NCBI GenBank assembly: GCA_902362365.1
Contig: CABIVQ010000057.1
Location: forward strand, 1-17,824
Direction: 5' to 3'
Source of the DNA: Clostridiaceae bacterium
Lineage (GTDB): Bacteria > Bacillota > Clostridia > Peptostreptococcales > Peptostreptococcaceae
DNA: 17,824 nucleotides
Shown piece by piece: positions 7,782-15,089 of this stretch (position 1 is the stretch's first letter; every line of letters starts with the position of its first letter). Under the pieces are notes generated by a model. The model worked only from the letters and a program-made list of their open reading frames with translations, had not been told where the DNA came from and did no database searches. Made by a program: the position numbers and the translations under genes.

Positions 7782-8108
7782 TTATAAAATATCACTCTTC
7801 ACACTTTTCTTTCCATTTGCTAAGTTTTTATTATATATACTTTTTACAGTCTCAATATCTACATCATTATCATAGCTTTGACTTATTATGGAACTTGCTA
7901 CTATTATAACATCCAGACATTCTTCTACTAAATCTTCTTTCGATCTTTTCTTATATCCACATCCACAAGCATTAGAATAACTTAACATTGCCTGTGCAAC
8001 TTCTCCTACTTCTTCTGATAGTTTTAATGTTCTTTCTAATAATGTTTTTTTATCTATTTCTGTTAATCTTGATAGTTCTTCAAAGTTTACTAATTTATTA
8101 TCTTCCAT
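7782..8108 (-). CDS. MazG-like family protein
   Basis: A 108-residue helical protein of the MazG-like NTP pyrophosphatase superfamily. The acidic motifs are LSEEVGEVAQ (30-39) and VEECLDVII (61-69), matching E-x-x-E and E-x-x-D metal sites. Between them is a cysteine-glycine loop (NACGCGYKK, 46-54), seen in a subgroup of clostridial homologues. A cytoplasmic dNTP/NTP house-cleaning role is expected; the substrate is undefined. A GGAGG ribosome binding site precedes the ATG. It is distinct in sequence from the MazG-like protein at 6075 and lies on the other strand, with the YHYH gene between them. The stretch 7640-7781 downstream is AT-rich and shows no gene. Confidence 0.85.
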   Translation of the reverse strand: MEDNKLVNFEELSRLTEIDKKTLLERTLKLSEEVGEVAQAMLSYSNACGCGYKKRSKEDLVEECLDVIIVASSIISQSYDNDVDIETVKSIYNKNLANGKKSVKSDIL

Positions 8109-8221
8109 TTCTAATCCTCCATTTATCTACTATTAATTTCTTCGATGTAATAAGTACATAATAACTATCCATTTATATGGTCATATACTTTCCGTATATT
8201 TTATATCATAATTTACATATA

Positions 8222-8258
8222 AGAGGCTATAGATCAAATGTATCTATAGCCTCTTTTT
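8222..8258 (-). terminator. Terminator hairpin after the NERD gene
   Basis: A 13-bp perfect inverted repeat (8222-8234 against 8242-8254; arm AGAGGCTATAGAT) with a 7-nt loop lies 12 bp beyond the stop of the NERD gene. The T tract is better on the plus side (five T) than on the minus side (TTATAT), so it could work in both directions. No plus-strand gene precedes it, hence the assignment to the NERD transcript. Confidence 0.65.
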
Positions 8259-8269
8259 AATACCTTATT

Positions 8270-8986
8270 TTAGTAATTACTATTTATATTTTTTATATGA
8301 TTTTCCTTAACTACTTCATCCACATTAGAATAATTTTCTAATTTATTGTATATTGATTCAACTTCACTATCGGTGTATATCTCATTTTTAGATTTTAGTA
8401 TTTTATTCATTGTATATTTTAGCTTGTCTCGTTTTATTACTTTTAAATTTTCTTCTTGAATATCCATATTTCTTAATTTACATCTTTCACTAAATACTAT
8501 TATTGAATAAAAATCCTCTTTACTTAAATCCGGTAATACTTTATTCAAATATTTAATGTGAGTTTTATTTTGAATTATTGGACTATAAAATCTATTCCTC
8601 TTGTTATTGTCTAGAATTTGCATCCAGTACTTATTTTCTTTAGATCCGTAAATCTTTCCACTATAATTTTTTGATTCTATTACATACATTCCTGTTTTAT
8701 TTATAAAAACTAAGTCAATTTCCGTTGTGGTATTATTCTTCGGTATATAAAGATTTGTTAGTATCTCTCCATTCATTTTCCTTAGGATATTATATGTTAG
8801 GTATTCTCCATATACACCTTTATCCTGTATTAGCTTTAATATTGATATTTTTGTTATGTTTCTATATTCTGTACTTTGAAAATAGATTTGAGTTACTTTT
8901 AAGAAAAACAATAACATTGGTAATAGTGCAAATAGCATTATGTATTGAATTGTATTCACATCCTTTTTATTCTTGATTATTGTCAT
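8270..8986 (-). CDS. Membrane-anchored NERD domain protein
   Basis: A 238-residue protein with one N-terminal membrane segment (about 13-36) followed by a NERD (nuclease-related) domain. The domain shows GVYGEYLTYNIL (57-68), TTEIDLVFINKTGMYVIESK (87-106) and NYSGKIYG (107-114). E61, D91, E104 and K106 sit where the nuclease-like fold of this family places its acidic and lysine residues. The rest (about 125-238) is charged and helical. The domain would face the cytoplasm. NERD proteins are thought to act on nucleic acids, but activity is rarely demonstrated, so the role is open. The ribosome binding site is weak (AATAGG) before ATG. It is followed by its own hairpin terminator. Confidence 0.85.
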   Translation of the reverse strand: MTIIKNKKDVNTIQYIMLFALLPMLLFFLKVTQIYFQSTEYRNITKISILKLIQDKGVYGEYLTYNILRKMNGEILTNLYIPKNNTTTEIDLVFINKTGMYVIESKNYSGKIYGSKENKYWMQILDNNKRNRFYSPIIQNKTHIKYLNKVLPDLSKEDFYSIIVFSERCKLRNMDIQEENLKVIKRDKLKYTMNKILKSKNEIYTDSEVESIYNKLENYSNVDEVVKENHIKNINSNY

Positions 8987-9085
8987 ATAAACCTATTCTT
9001 TATACACTAATACTTTTATTATTTGTATTTATTTTTAGTTTATATTATTACATTATTGTCCATATTTACTAATAGAGGTGATATC

Positions 9086-9175
9086 ATGACAGAAATTCTT
9101 AATATTATAATCACTTGGTTAGCAGGCCTAACTGTAATAGGCATAATTCTAGCAAGTGTAGGTTTCTTTAGATAG
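9086..9175 (+). CDS. 29-residue membrane peptide
   Basis: A very small plus-strand gene: AGAGGTGAT at 9074-9082 is a good ribosome binding site just before ATG. The product starts MTEILNIIITWLAGLTVIG and ends with a hydrophobic stretch and FFR, so it is essentially one transmembrane helix with a short acidic N-terminus and a single basic residue at the end. It might be a membrane-embedded regulator, a toxin of a type I toxin-antitoxin pair or a subunit-like peptide; nothing in the sequence decides. It is the only plus-strand gene between 6384 and 11449. Its stop codon lies in the arm of the next hairpin. Confidence 0.6.
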   Translation: MTEILNIIITWLAGLTVIGIILASVGFFR

Positions 9176-9206
9176 TAGCGCTTGACATAAACCCAAGCAC
9201 TACTAT
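9172..9206 (-). terminator. Shared hairpin between small peptide and nitroreductase
   Basis: A 13-bp stem (9172-9184 against 9194-9206) with a 9-nt loop lies between two convergent genes. Its odd pair is C-A on plus-strand RNA but G-U on minus-strand RNA, so it folds best for the minus transcript of the nitroreductase. The following T tract is poor in both directions. Confidence 0.5.
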
Positions 9207-9216
9207 TCTATCAAAC

Positions 9217-9975
9217 TTATAACTCTACTCCATCAGTAAAAGCTTTAATCCATTCTCTTATAGATCTATCCATCTCTACGGAAAAGTCTGCACTAGTCTT
9301 TCTTTTATACATCAACTCGCCAAAGCTTCCTGCATTAAAAACATTAGATTTAGGCATACTATTTTCCTTATCTTCAAACATTTTGATTAAATCCTCATCA
9401 TCTAACTTTTCATACTTTTCATCAAATACAACATACTCTTTTTTAAATCTCTCTCTATATACTCTCTTAGTATTTTCTGGGTAATATCCAAGAGTTATCA
9501 TAGCTGCTGGGAATGTGTAATCTGGTAAGTTTAATAATTCCTTATGTACTTCATAATTTTCCATAATATCTCCAATATAACAACTTCCGATACCTAAGCT
9601 TTCTGCTGCTAAAACAGCATTCTGGCATGCTATAATTGCATCATTTACCGATAGCATAAAATCATTCATACCTGGAGATTTTATATCTTCTACCTTACAT
9701 AACTTATAATAATCATACCATTTTTGCATGTCTGCTAAGAATATTAATATTACTGGTGCTTTTTTTATAAAAGGCTGATTATCACAAGTTTTACTTAAAG
9801 TCTCTTTCAATTTTTCATCTGTTATTTTAAGTATGGAATACATCATCATGTTTCCTGCGGTTGGTGCTTTTATTGCACTGTTTATTATTGTATCTAAATC
9901 TTCTTTTGATATTTCTTTTTCTTGGTATCTTCTTAAAGATACTCTTTTATTTATAGTTTTTATAACCTCATTCAT
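9217..9975 (-). CDS. Nitroreductase family protein, NfsA/FRP-like
   Basis: A 252-residue FMN-dependent oxidoreductase of the nitroreductase superfamily, closest in layout to the NfsA/flavin-reductase-P group. The N-terminal KRVSLRRYQEKEIS (10-23) provides the FMN phosphate contacts, SAIKAPTAGNMMMYS (33-47) the second FMN segment, and ESLGIGSCYIGDI (125-137) the glycine-rich strand near the flavin. The basic stretch NTKRVYRERF (168-177) lies where NfsA-type enzymes contact NADPH. The C-terminal part (180-252) is the extension typical of the longer members. It is predicted cytoplasmic; the natural acceptor (nitro compound, quinone or flavin) cannot be told. The ribosome binding site is weak (TGGGGT). 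It does not resemble the nitroreductase at 2020-2832 beyond the fold. Confidence 0.88.
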   Translation of the reverse strand: MNEVIKTINKRVSLRRYQEKEISKEDLDTIINSAIKAPTAGNMMMYSILKITDEKLKETLSKTCDNQPFIKKAPVILIFLADMQKWYDYYKLCKVEDIKSPGMNDFMLSVNDAIIACQNAVLAAESLGIGSCYIGDIMENYEVHKELLNLPDYTFPAAMITLGYYPENTKRVYRERFKKEYVVFDEKYEKLDDEDLIKMFEDKENSMPKSNVFNAGSFGELMYKRKTSADFSVEMDRSIREWIKAFTDGVEL

Positions 9976-10094
9976 ATTTTATACCCCATTTATTTTAATT
10001 ATATTTAATCATTTATATTGTAATAAGAAATAAGGTACTAAAATATATACTAAAATATTTATTAATGAATAGTTCCTATACCTATCTTAAATAA

Positions 10095-11237
10095 TTATTT
10101 CAAGAACCTAAACACAAAAGGTCTCTTCAAATCCACAGCCTTCTTAGGGCACAACTCATGACAACAAAAACATCTTATACAATGATCTAAATCAATAACA
10201 GGTCCCTTATTCTCCATACTAATCACCTTAGGAGGGCAAACCTTACTACATTCACCACACTTAACACATTCCTTATAGTTAATAACTGGCTTTCCTGCTA
10301 GCTTTTTATTCACAAAAATCTCAATACTCTTAGGTACAATCCCTCTTAAAAAACTTATACTCCTATTTGAAGGTATCTTAAAATCTTTAATTACCTTATC
10401 TTCTACCTTTTCACCTAGTACACATACATCAGAAAAATCCTTCTCTATAAATTCTCTTTCTACGCATCTTTGAACAGTTGGTACTTTATTAGGATCTAAA
10501 TTTATAATATTACAAGCTACAACGTCTATAGCATAAGGGCTTTCAGAACCTAGTAATACACCTATCTTTCTAGGAACACCTGCTGTTGGTCCTTCTCCTT
10601 CCATTCCTATTACACCGTCCATTATTGTAAGACTAGGCGATACATAAGAACAAATATCAACTAAAGCTTCTGTAAAGTCAACTACCTTAGGCATCTTAAA
10701 ATGATACTCTGCCTTAGAAACTCCAGGTATAACCCCAAATAAATTTTTAACTCCACCTGTAAAAGTTGCCATAGCATGAGTTTTTAATTTACATATATTT
10801 ATAACATGATCTGCATCAACAATTGGTTTTATAACTGTCATGTACTTAAGTATTTTTCCATTTGGATTTTCCACTTTTACTTCAGATATATCATAATTTA
10901 ACTCTATTCCAAGTTCTTCACATACTTCTTCTATTCCGCAGGTTTTATATACACCTTTTAAAGATGATTTTGTGTATGGTCCACCTGGACTATCACCTAC
11001 TATTACCTTACATCCTAGTTCTAAAAGCTTCTCTGCAATTACTTTTAGCACCATTGGATGAGTAGTTGCTACTTCATCTGGCTTTTTCTTAATAACTAAG
11101 TTTAATTTTATAAATACTTTACTATCTCTTTTTATATATTCCTCAAGTCCACCTAAGTCATTTATTAACTTCTCGACTTGTGATTTTACTTCTTCATACT
11201 TATAGCTGTTACAACTTCTAAGTGAAACATTTTTCAT
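10095..11237 (-). CDS. DUF362 protein with two 4Fe-4S clusters
   Basis: A 380-residue iron-sulfur protein. Residues about 39-300 are a DUF362 domain (FIKLNLVIKKKP near 42-53, VGDSPGGPY at 80-88, HAMATFTGGVKNLFG at 154-168). The C-terminus is a ferredoxin domain with two C-x-x-C-x-x-C-x-x-x-C motifs: cysteines 324, 327, 330, 334 and 353, 356, 359, 363, each followed by proline. An extra cysteine, C358, sits in the second motif. The protein should be cytoplasmic and transfer electrons, but the role of DUF362 is not settled. An AAGGAG ribosome binding site precedes ATG. It is separated by about 119 bp from the nitroreductase downstream on the same strand, so co-transcription is possible but not shown. 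Confidence 0.92.
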   Translation of the reverse strand: MKNVSLRSCNSYKYEEVKSQVEKLINDLGGLEEYIKRDSKVFIKLNLVIKKKPDEVATTHPMVLKVIAEKLLELGCKVIVGDSPGGPYTKSSLKGVYKTCGIEEVCEELGIELNYDISEVKVENPNGKILKYMTVIKPIVDADHVINICKLKTHAMATFTGGVKNLFGVIPGVSKAEYHFKMPKVVDFTEALVDICSYVSPSLTIMDGVIGMEGEGPTAGVPRKIGVLLGSESPYAIDVVACNIINLDPNKVPTVQRCVEREFIEKDFSDVCVLGEKVEDKVIKDFKIPSNRSISFLRGIVPKSIEIFVNKKLAGKPVINYKECVKCGECSKVCPPKVISMENKGPVIDLDHCIRCFCCHELCPKKAVDLKRPFVFRFLK

Positions 11238-11448
11238 ATTAAAATCTCCTTTTATAATAATAAAATAGTATTATCCCTATACCATTTATATCCAAATAGC
11301 CTAATTAATTATATCATTTGCTTTTTCTTTTTTATACTTTAAGAGCTTATCTATAATAACTTATTAAAGTGTTTAAAGTTTATATTACTTAAATATTTTT
11401 GCTGTTAATTATGTACAATATAATTATATTAAGAAAGGTTTATAATAA

Positions 11449-11886
11449 ATTTTTTATAAAAAGGAGAACAGTACTATTGCTAAAATAACTATTGGTGATG
11501 TTATTTTTAAAAAGCCTATAGGGCTTAAATCATAATACGATAACATTACTCATGGTATTGTTTGCGCTACTCTTTTACCACCTTGCACTAAATTAATTAT
11601 TGAAAGATTACTTGAAAATAAAGAAGATAATATGATTTATTTGAATAAATATAAGCTTGTTGGTGAAATTTTATATAGTGATAAAGCATCTACTGTTGAG
11701 GAAGGCTGTAAGATGCTTATTGATGAGCTTTATGGCTTTGTTGAAGATTTTTATATTCCTAGGTTATCACCGTATGATATTTGTGAAGATGATTTTGATA
11801 GGATAATTAATCGTACTAGCAATAAGTTTAATCCTGTTGCTTTATCTCATGAAGATTTATATTATATTTTGAAGGAAAGATTATGA
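11449..11886 (+). pseudogene. Iron-type alcohol dehydrogenase remnant, C-terminal part
   Basis: This open stretch reads as the C-terminal part of an iron-containing alcohol dehydrogenase, with an in-frame TAA at 11533-11535. Across the stop, the translation gives IGLKS-stop-YDNITHGIVCATLLPP, matching the P-H-G-(V/I)-A-N-A-I-L-LP segment of the family; the H of THG is a metal ligand. Downstream, KYKLVGEILYSD, STVEEGCKMLIDELYGFVED and LSHEDLYYILKERL follow the family order of helices to the end. The N-terminal NAD-binding domain and the first half of the metal site are missing, and 11238-11448 holds nothing recognisable. An 84-codon frame from ATG 11632 remains open but would encode only a fragment. 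Its position before a PduO-type gene makes a PduQ-like origin possible, which is inference. Confidence 0.75.
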
Positions 11887-11925
11887 TTATAAAATTCTTT
11901 AAATGGGAATAAAAACATTATAAAA

Positions 11926-11952
11926 AGCTCTTTTCTTAAAATATAAAGAGCT
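11926..11952 (+). repeat. Hairpin in the leader of the adenosyltransferase gene
   Basis: An 8-bp perfect inverted repeat (AGCTCTTT at 11926-11933 against 11945-11952) encloses 11 nt and lies 25 bp before the adenosyltransferase ATG. No T run follows on the plus strand, so it is not an obvious terminator there; on the minus strand it is followed by TTTTA. It may be a weak terminator of the dehydrogenase remnant or chance. It does not resemble a cobalamin riboswitch. Confidence 0.35.
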
Positions 11953-11977
11953 AATAAAATGTGAAGGTGTTGTAATT

Positions 11978-12499
11978 ATGAAAATATATACAAGAACAGG
12001 AGACAAAGGTCAGACATCTCTATACGATGGTACTAGAGTTGATAAAGATAATATAAGAGTTGAGTCTTACGGTACTCTTGATGAGCTAAATTCCTACATA
12101 GGACTTTGTACTCTTTATGCTGAAGGTGAAGATAAAAAAATATTAAAAGATTTGCAGCTAAAGCTATTTTCAGTTTCTGGAGAGCTTGCTACTAAAAAAA
12201 ATGTTAAGTATAAAAATGTAGTAAGTGAAGATGATATAAAAAATCTAGAAAATATAATAGATTGCTATATTAAGAAAATAGATGAAGTAAATGCCTTTAT
12301 TATACCTGGTACTAGTTTAATTTCTGCAAATTTGCATATTGCTAGAACTATATGTAGAAGAGCTGAGAGAAGAATTTATACTCTTAGTAAGGTAGAGTCT
12401 GTAAATCCTCTTATAATAAAGTATGTAAATAGACTTTCTGATCTTCTTTATGCTATTGCCAGATATAATGAAAAAGAGCTAAATTACGTTGAATTTTAA
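11978..12499 (+). CDS. Cob(I)alamin adenosyltransferase, PduO/MMAB type
   Basis: A 173-residue corrinoid adenosyltransferase that transfers the adenosyl group of ATP to cob(I)alamin, forming coenzyme B12. Signatures are clear: the N-terminal ATP-binding YTRTGDKGQTSLYDG (4-18), ESYGTLDELNSYIG (29-42), and the trimer-interface RTICRRAERRIY (123-134) followed by YVNRLSDLLYAIAR (149-162), all as in the PduO-type family. The length matches the single-domain form, without the extra DUF336-like domain of some PduO proteins. A GAAGGTG ribosome binding site lies before the ATG. The gene looks intact although an iron alcohol dehydrogenase remnant precedes it and another remnant follows it. I see no B12 riboswitch before it, so regulation is unknown. 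It is followed by a terminator. Confidence 0.95.
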   Translation: MKIYTRTGDKGQTSLYDGTRVDKDNIRVESYGTLDELNSYIGLCTLYAEGEDKKILKDLQLKLFSVSGELATKKNVKYKNVVSEDDIKNLENIIDCYIKKIDEVNAFIIPGTSLISANLHIARTICRRAERRIYTLSKVESVNPLIIKYVNRLSDLLYAIARYNEKELNYVEF

Positions 12500-12514
12500 A
12501 GTTCATACTCTTAT

Positions 12515-12546
12515 CCTCAAGTAATAATACTACTTGGGGTATTTTA
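12515..12546 (+). terminator. Intrinsic terminator of the adenosyltransferase gene
   Basis: A 9-bp stem (CCTCAAGTA at 12515-12523 against TACTTGGGG at 12531-12539, one T-G pair) with a 7-nt loop is followed by TATTTT. It begins 16 bp after the stop codon. Confidence 0.75.
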
Positions 12547-12625
12547 AATTTTCTAATATATCCTTACTTTGAGTTAAAGTGGCTCCTCCATCTACCTCAT
12601 TATTATGTATTAGCTTTTCTTTCTT
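12530..12625 (-). pseudogene. Possible C-terminal remnant on the minus strand
   Basis: A minus-strand frame of 31 codons closes at 12530-12532 and is bounded upstream by a stop at 12626-12628. It reads KLIHNNEVDGGATLTQSKD then ILENLKYPK. The VDGGATL stretch recalls the C-terminus of short-chain dehydrogenases, but this is weak. There is no start codon with a ribosome binding site. It overlaps the terminator above and the amidohydrolase remnant, so at most it is a gene end left by rearrangement. Confidence 0.22.
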
Positions 12626-12751
12626 TTATTTAGCGAAGATAATCCTGCTAAAGTACTTGATTTGAATTATGTTGTTGCTAAGTTTGATGTTGGAATGTAA
12701 GCAGATTTTTTAGTTGCTAATGTATATAAAATAAGAACTATACCCATTTAG
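12614..12751 (+). pseudogene. Amidohydrolase C-terminal remnant
   Basis: A plus-strand frame reads FSEDNPAKVLDL then, after about ten residues, VGM-stop-ADFLVANVYK. This matches the C-terminal pattern of metal-dependent amidohydrolases (deaminases, dihydroorotase, NagA): N-P-A-K-x-L-x-L, then a short strand and V-G-x-x-A-D-F/L-V-V. An in-frame TAA at 12698-12700 replaces the residue between VGM and ADF. Nothing of the catalytic barrel with its HxH motif is present. The frame runs into the following bidirectional hairpin. The exact subfamily cannot be named. Confidence 0.55.
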
Positions 12752-12772
12752 AATGAGTATAGTTCTTATTTT
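12728..12772. terminator. Bidirectional terminator before desulfoferrodoxin
   Basis: A 16-bp perfect inverted repeat (12728-12743 against 12757-12772; arm AAAATAAGAACTATAC) plus four inner pairs after one mismatch forms a long hairpin. Its A-rich start and T-rich end give a U tract on either strand. It lies 8 bp from the stop of desulfoferrodoxin (minus strand) and at the end of the amidohydrolase remnant (plus strand). Confidence 0.85.
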
Positions 12773-12780
12773 ATCTCAAT

Positions 12781-13167
12781 CTATAATTCAATTTTCCATA
12801 ATCCATGAAGGTTACAGTATGCATATACCTCTAATACCTCTTCATTTTCAGCTAAAGCAAACTCTATAATTGGTTCACTGTTGATTTCTAGACATTTTCG
12901 CTGTCCACCTTGTTTAGTAAGTAGATATATCCAACTTATATGATGTTCTTGAGTCATAGGATGTAAAGTGCTACCAACTTGTACTTTTACTTTATCATCA
13001 TTTATAGTTACTACTGGTATATGTTTTTCTAGTGATGCTTCTGTAGTATTCGCCACTAGTTCATTCATTTGTTTACCACAACAGACTACTTTAGGTCCTT
13101 TACTTTCTATCATTTCTATTATATTACCACAGATACTACATATAAAAAACTTTTTTGTGTTATTCAT
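12781..13167 (-). CDS. dfx: Desulfoferrodoxin (superoxide reductase)
   Basis: A 128-residue two-domain superoxide reductase that reduces superoxide to hydrogen peroxide without making oxygen, protecting an anaerobe during air exposure. The N-terminal desulforedoxin-like domain holds one iron through C10-x-x-C13 and C29-C30. The C-terminal catalytic iron has H49 (in EKHIP, with the conserved Glu47 and Lys48), H69, H75, C118 and H121 (CNLHG). I chose ATG 13165-13167 because it has a GGAGG ribosome binding site; an upstream ATG at 13200 would add 11 residues and has no such site. A 10-bp inverted repeat with an inner ATTATCATTATTAA stretch lies just upstream. The gene is followed by a strong bidirectional terminator and seems to be transcribed alone. 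A rubredoxin partner is not present in the window. Confidence 0.95.
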   Translation of the reverse strand: MNNTKKFFICSICGNIIEMIESKGPKVVCCGKQMNELVANTTEASLEKHIPVVTINDDKVKVQVGSTLHPMTQEHHISWIYLLTKQGGQRKCLEINSEPIIEFALAENEEVLEVYAYCNLHGLWKIEL

Positions 13168-13180
13168 TTTACAATCCTCC

Positions 13181-13212
13181 ATAATATTAAAAATTATCAT
13201 TATTAATATTAT
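13181..13212 (-). promoter_or_regulatory. Palindrome upstream of dfx, possible operator
   Basis: A 10-bp perfect inverted repeat (ATAATATTAA at 13181-13190 against TTAATATTAT at 13203-13212) with a 12-nt centre lies just upstream of the dfx ribosome binding site. The centre, AATGATAATTT on the minus strand, resembles part of Fur/PerR-type boxes. AT-rich sequence makes chance palindromes likely, so this is a candidate only. Confidence 0.35.
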
Positions 13213-13223
13213 GCTGTATTTAA

Positions 13224-14375
13224 TTAATCGATACCAATTTTTTCTATTCTATCAAAAGCTTCTTCTAAGATTTTAATATCCTTATTACAAGTTAGTCTTA
13301 TATAATTTTTATATTCCGCCCCAAAAATATCTCCAGGAAGTACTAATACTCCATTCTCTAGCAATAGATTTGAAAAGGCTACTCCATCTAATCCTGTCTT
13401 CTCAATGTTAATAAATAAATATATACATCCTTGAGGTGATTTCACATCAATATTATCTATTTTATTAACTCTAGAAAAAGCGTACTTTATCCTGTCATTA
13501 TAAACGCCTTTTAATTTACTACTTATTTCTTTTCTAATTTTAAGAGCCTCTATAGACCCTTCTTGACATATAGTAGGCGCTGAGTAAGTTATACCATCGT
13601 TTATATATTTTGATATATTAATAATTTCTTCACTGCTAATCATGTATCCAATTCTCCATCCTGTCATTGCATAATCCTTTGACATAGATTTAAATACAAT
13701 TGTGTTAGTAAGGTCTTTATCTATTTCTAGCATTGATACAAATTTATTATCATCATATGTAAAAGCTGTATAAACTTCATCTGATAATACCATAAAATTA
13801 TTTTCAATACTTAACTTATATATACCTTCTAATAAACTTTTAGGATAAATTGCTCCAGTTGGATTATTTGGCGAATTTATTATTATTGCCTTAGTTTTAT
13901 GTGTTACTTTTTCTTCTATATCTTCTATAGTTGGTATAAAACTATTTTCTTCACTAGTCTTTACTAAAACTATATTTCCATCTACTGAACTAACTTGATC
14001 TATATATGCTGGATAATAAGGTGCAATTACTAAAATTTCATCGCCTTCATTTACTATTCCTTGTAATGCTAGATACAATGCATGTCCAGCTCCAATAGTT
14101 ACTATAATATTTTCTAAGTTTATTTTACAGCTATAGTCTTCTTTTATAGATCTTACTATTATATCTCTAAACTTAGGATCTCCTAATGGATGAGTATATA
14201 GTGTATGACCTATAACGTTATTTCTTGATGCTGCATCTATAACCCTTTGATCTGTAAATATGTCATGATCTCCTACACTTAAATCTATTATATCATTTCT
14301 TAAATTTACAGTATCTGATGCTGTCATCATTGCATTTGCTTTTATATTTTGATATTTATTTGATATAAAACTCAT
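13224..14375 (-). CDS. PLP-dependent class I/II aminotransferase
   Basis: A 383-residue fold-type I aminotransferase. Visible landmarks are the phosphate/ring segment GAGHALYLAL (95-104), NSPNNPTG (167-174, N171 contacting the PLP ring oxygen), SDEVY (198-202, D199 binding the PLP nitrogen) and FKSMSKDYAMTGWRIGY (228-244) with K233 the Schiff-base lysine. YIRLTC near the C-terminus carries the arginine that binds the substrate carboxylate. It looks intact and full length. Donor and acceptor cannot be read from sequence; a relation to aspartate/aromatic aminotransferases of the I-gamma type is likely. AAGGAGA precedes the ATG. It lies 37 bp after the decayed YjiH-like gene, so both should be driven by the T-box leader upstream, linking it to amino-acid starvation. 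Confidence 0.9.
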   Translation of the reverse strand: MSFISNKYQNIKANAMMTASDTVNLRNDIIDLSVGDHDIFTDQRVIDAASRNNVIGHTLYTHPLGDPKFRDIIVRSIKEDYSCKINLENIIVTIGAGHALYLALQGIVNEGDEILVIAPYYPAYIDQVSSVDGNIVLVKTSEENSFIPTIEDIEEKVTHKTKAIIINSPNNPTGAIYPKSLLEGIYKLSIENNFMVLSDEVYTAFTYDDNKFVSMLEIDKDLTNTIVFKSMSKDYAMTGWRIGYMISSEEIINISKYINDGITYSAPTICQEGSIEALKIRKEISSKLKGVYNDRIKYAFSRVNKIDNIDVKSPQGCIYLFINIEKTGLDGVAFSNLLLENGVLVLPGDIFGAEYKNYIRLTCNKDIKILEEAFDRIEKIGID

Positions 14376-14412
14376 ACTCTTTCTCCTTACACTATTTCTA
14401 AATAAAAAACAC

Positions 14413-15001
14413 TTAATCTAAAAAAATAAAATTTGCAATTAAAGTTATTATTGGTAATGTAATTATAGTTCTTTCTATAAATATTACAAATAAGTCTTTT
14501 ATATTCAAAAGAATATCTGATTTTAATATTATTACTCCTATTTCAGTCATGTAAATTAGTTGTGTAAATGATAATTCCCCTATTATGAATCTTGTAATTT
14601 CTGACTCTATCACTGCTGCTAATACTGATGATAAAAATAAGTGAGATATTTTTAAGAAAGATGCTACTACTGTTGCAAATGATAGTGATACTAATGAGGA
14701 ACATGATACTATTGCATTTATTGCACTTCTTCCTGGGACTAAGAATAGTGGACGCATTATACCTTTTATCAAAGTTCCAAAAAAATCCGTAATTCCGTAA
14801 TTAAGTAATAAAGGTAAGAAGAATCCTGATAATAAAAACCATGTTATAATAGTTTGCATTAAATCAAATAATAAAGTACCTCCAGTTGCTGGTGAATGTA
14901 TAAATTCTAGTCCTACTTTTAAAATGTACTTAAGATAAATCTCCTGAATTTATAATTTTTATTTTTAGGTTTATATTCTTCTTGTTTCTCCTACCTTCCA
15001 T
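14413..15001 (-). pseudogene. Decayed YjiH-family membrane protein gene
   Basis: Pieces of a YjiH-like nucleoside-recognition (Gate) membrane protein lie in order but in different frames. The original start is probably the ATG at 14999-15001 with a perfect GGAGGTG site (15009-15015), reading MEGRRNKKNINLKI and stopping after about 23 codons. A second frame then gives KYILKVGLEFIHSPATGGTL and continues into ITWFLLSGFFLPLLLNYGI and GIMRPLFLVPGRSAINAIVS. After this the text jumps to CSSLVSLSFATVVASFLKI, where intact homologues have some 35-45 more residues (the G-S-S-S-V-G segment). The remaining C-terminus is short. A full protein would have about 400 or more residues, so large deletions plus a frameshift are inferred. 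A 148-codon membrane fragment (ATG 14859) could still be translated. Confidence 0.75.
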
Positions 15002-15052
15002 TTCTATCACCTCCTTGTTTTCATAATAAAATTCATTTTATTTTATTGTAAT

Positions 15053-15089
15053 AAAAAAACGCCCCTTGGTTTATTAAAACCAAGAGACG
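15053..15089 (-). terminator. T-box leader terminator
   Basis: On the minus strand, a 13-bp stem (15077-15089 against 15060-15072, with two G-U pairs) is followed by seven T residues (15053-15059). It starts 5 nt after the T-box motif and is the alternative to the antiterminator. Confidence 0.9.

Noticed and set aside
7706..7909. Plus-strand frame rich in Phe, Leu, Tyr and His near the MazG-like gene
   Set aside because: It covers AT-rich spacer and the antisense of the MazG-like gene; composition reflects base bias and there is no ribosome binding site.
11900..11977. Cobalamin riboswitch before the adenosyltransferase gene
   Set aside because: The leader is short and has only one small hairpin; none of the conserved B12-box sequence is present.
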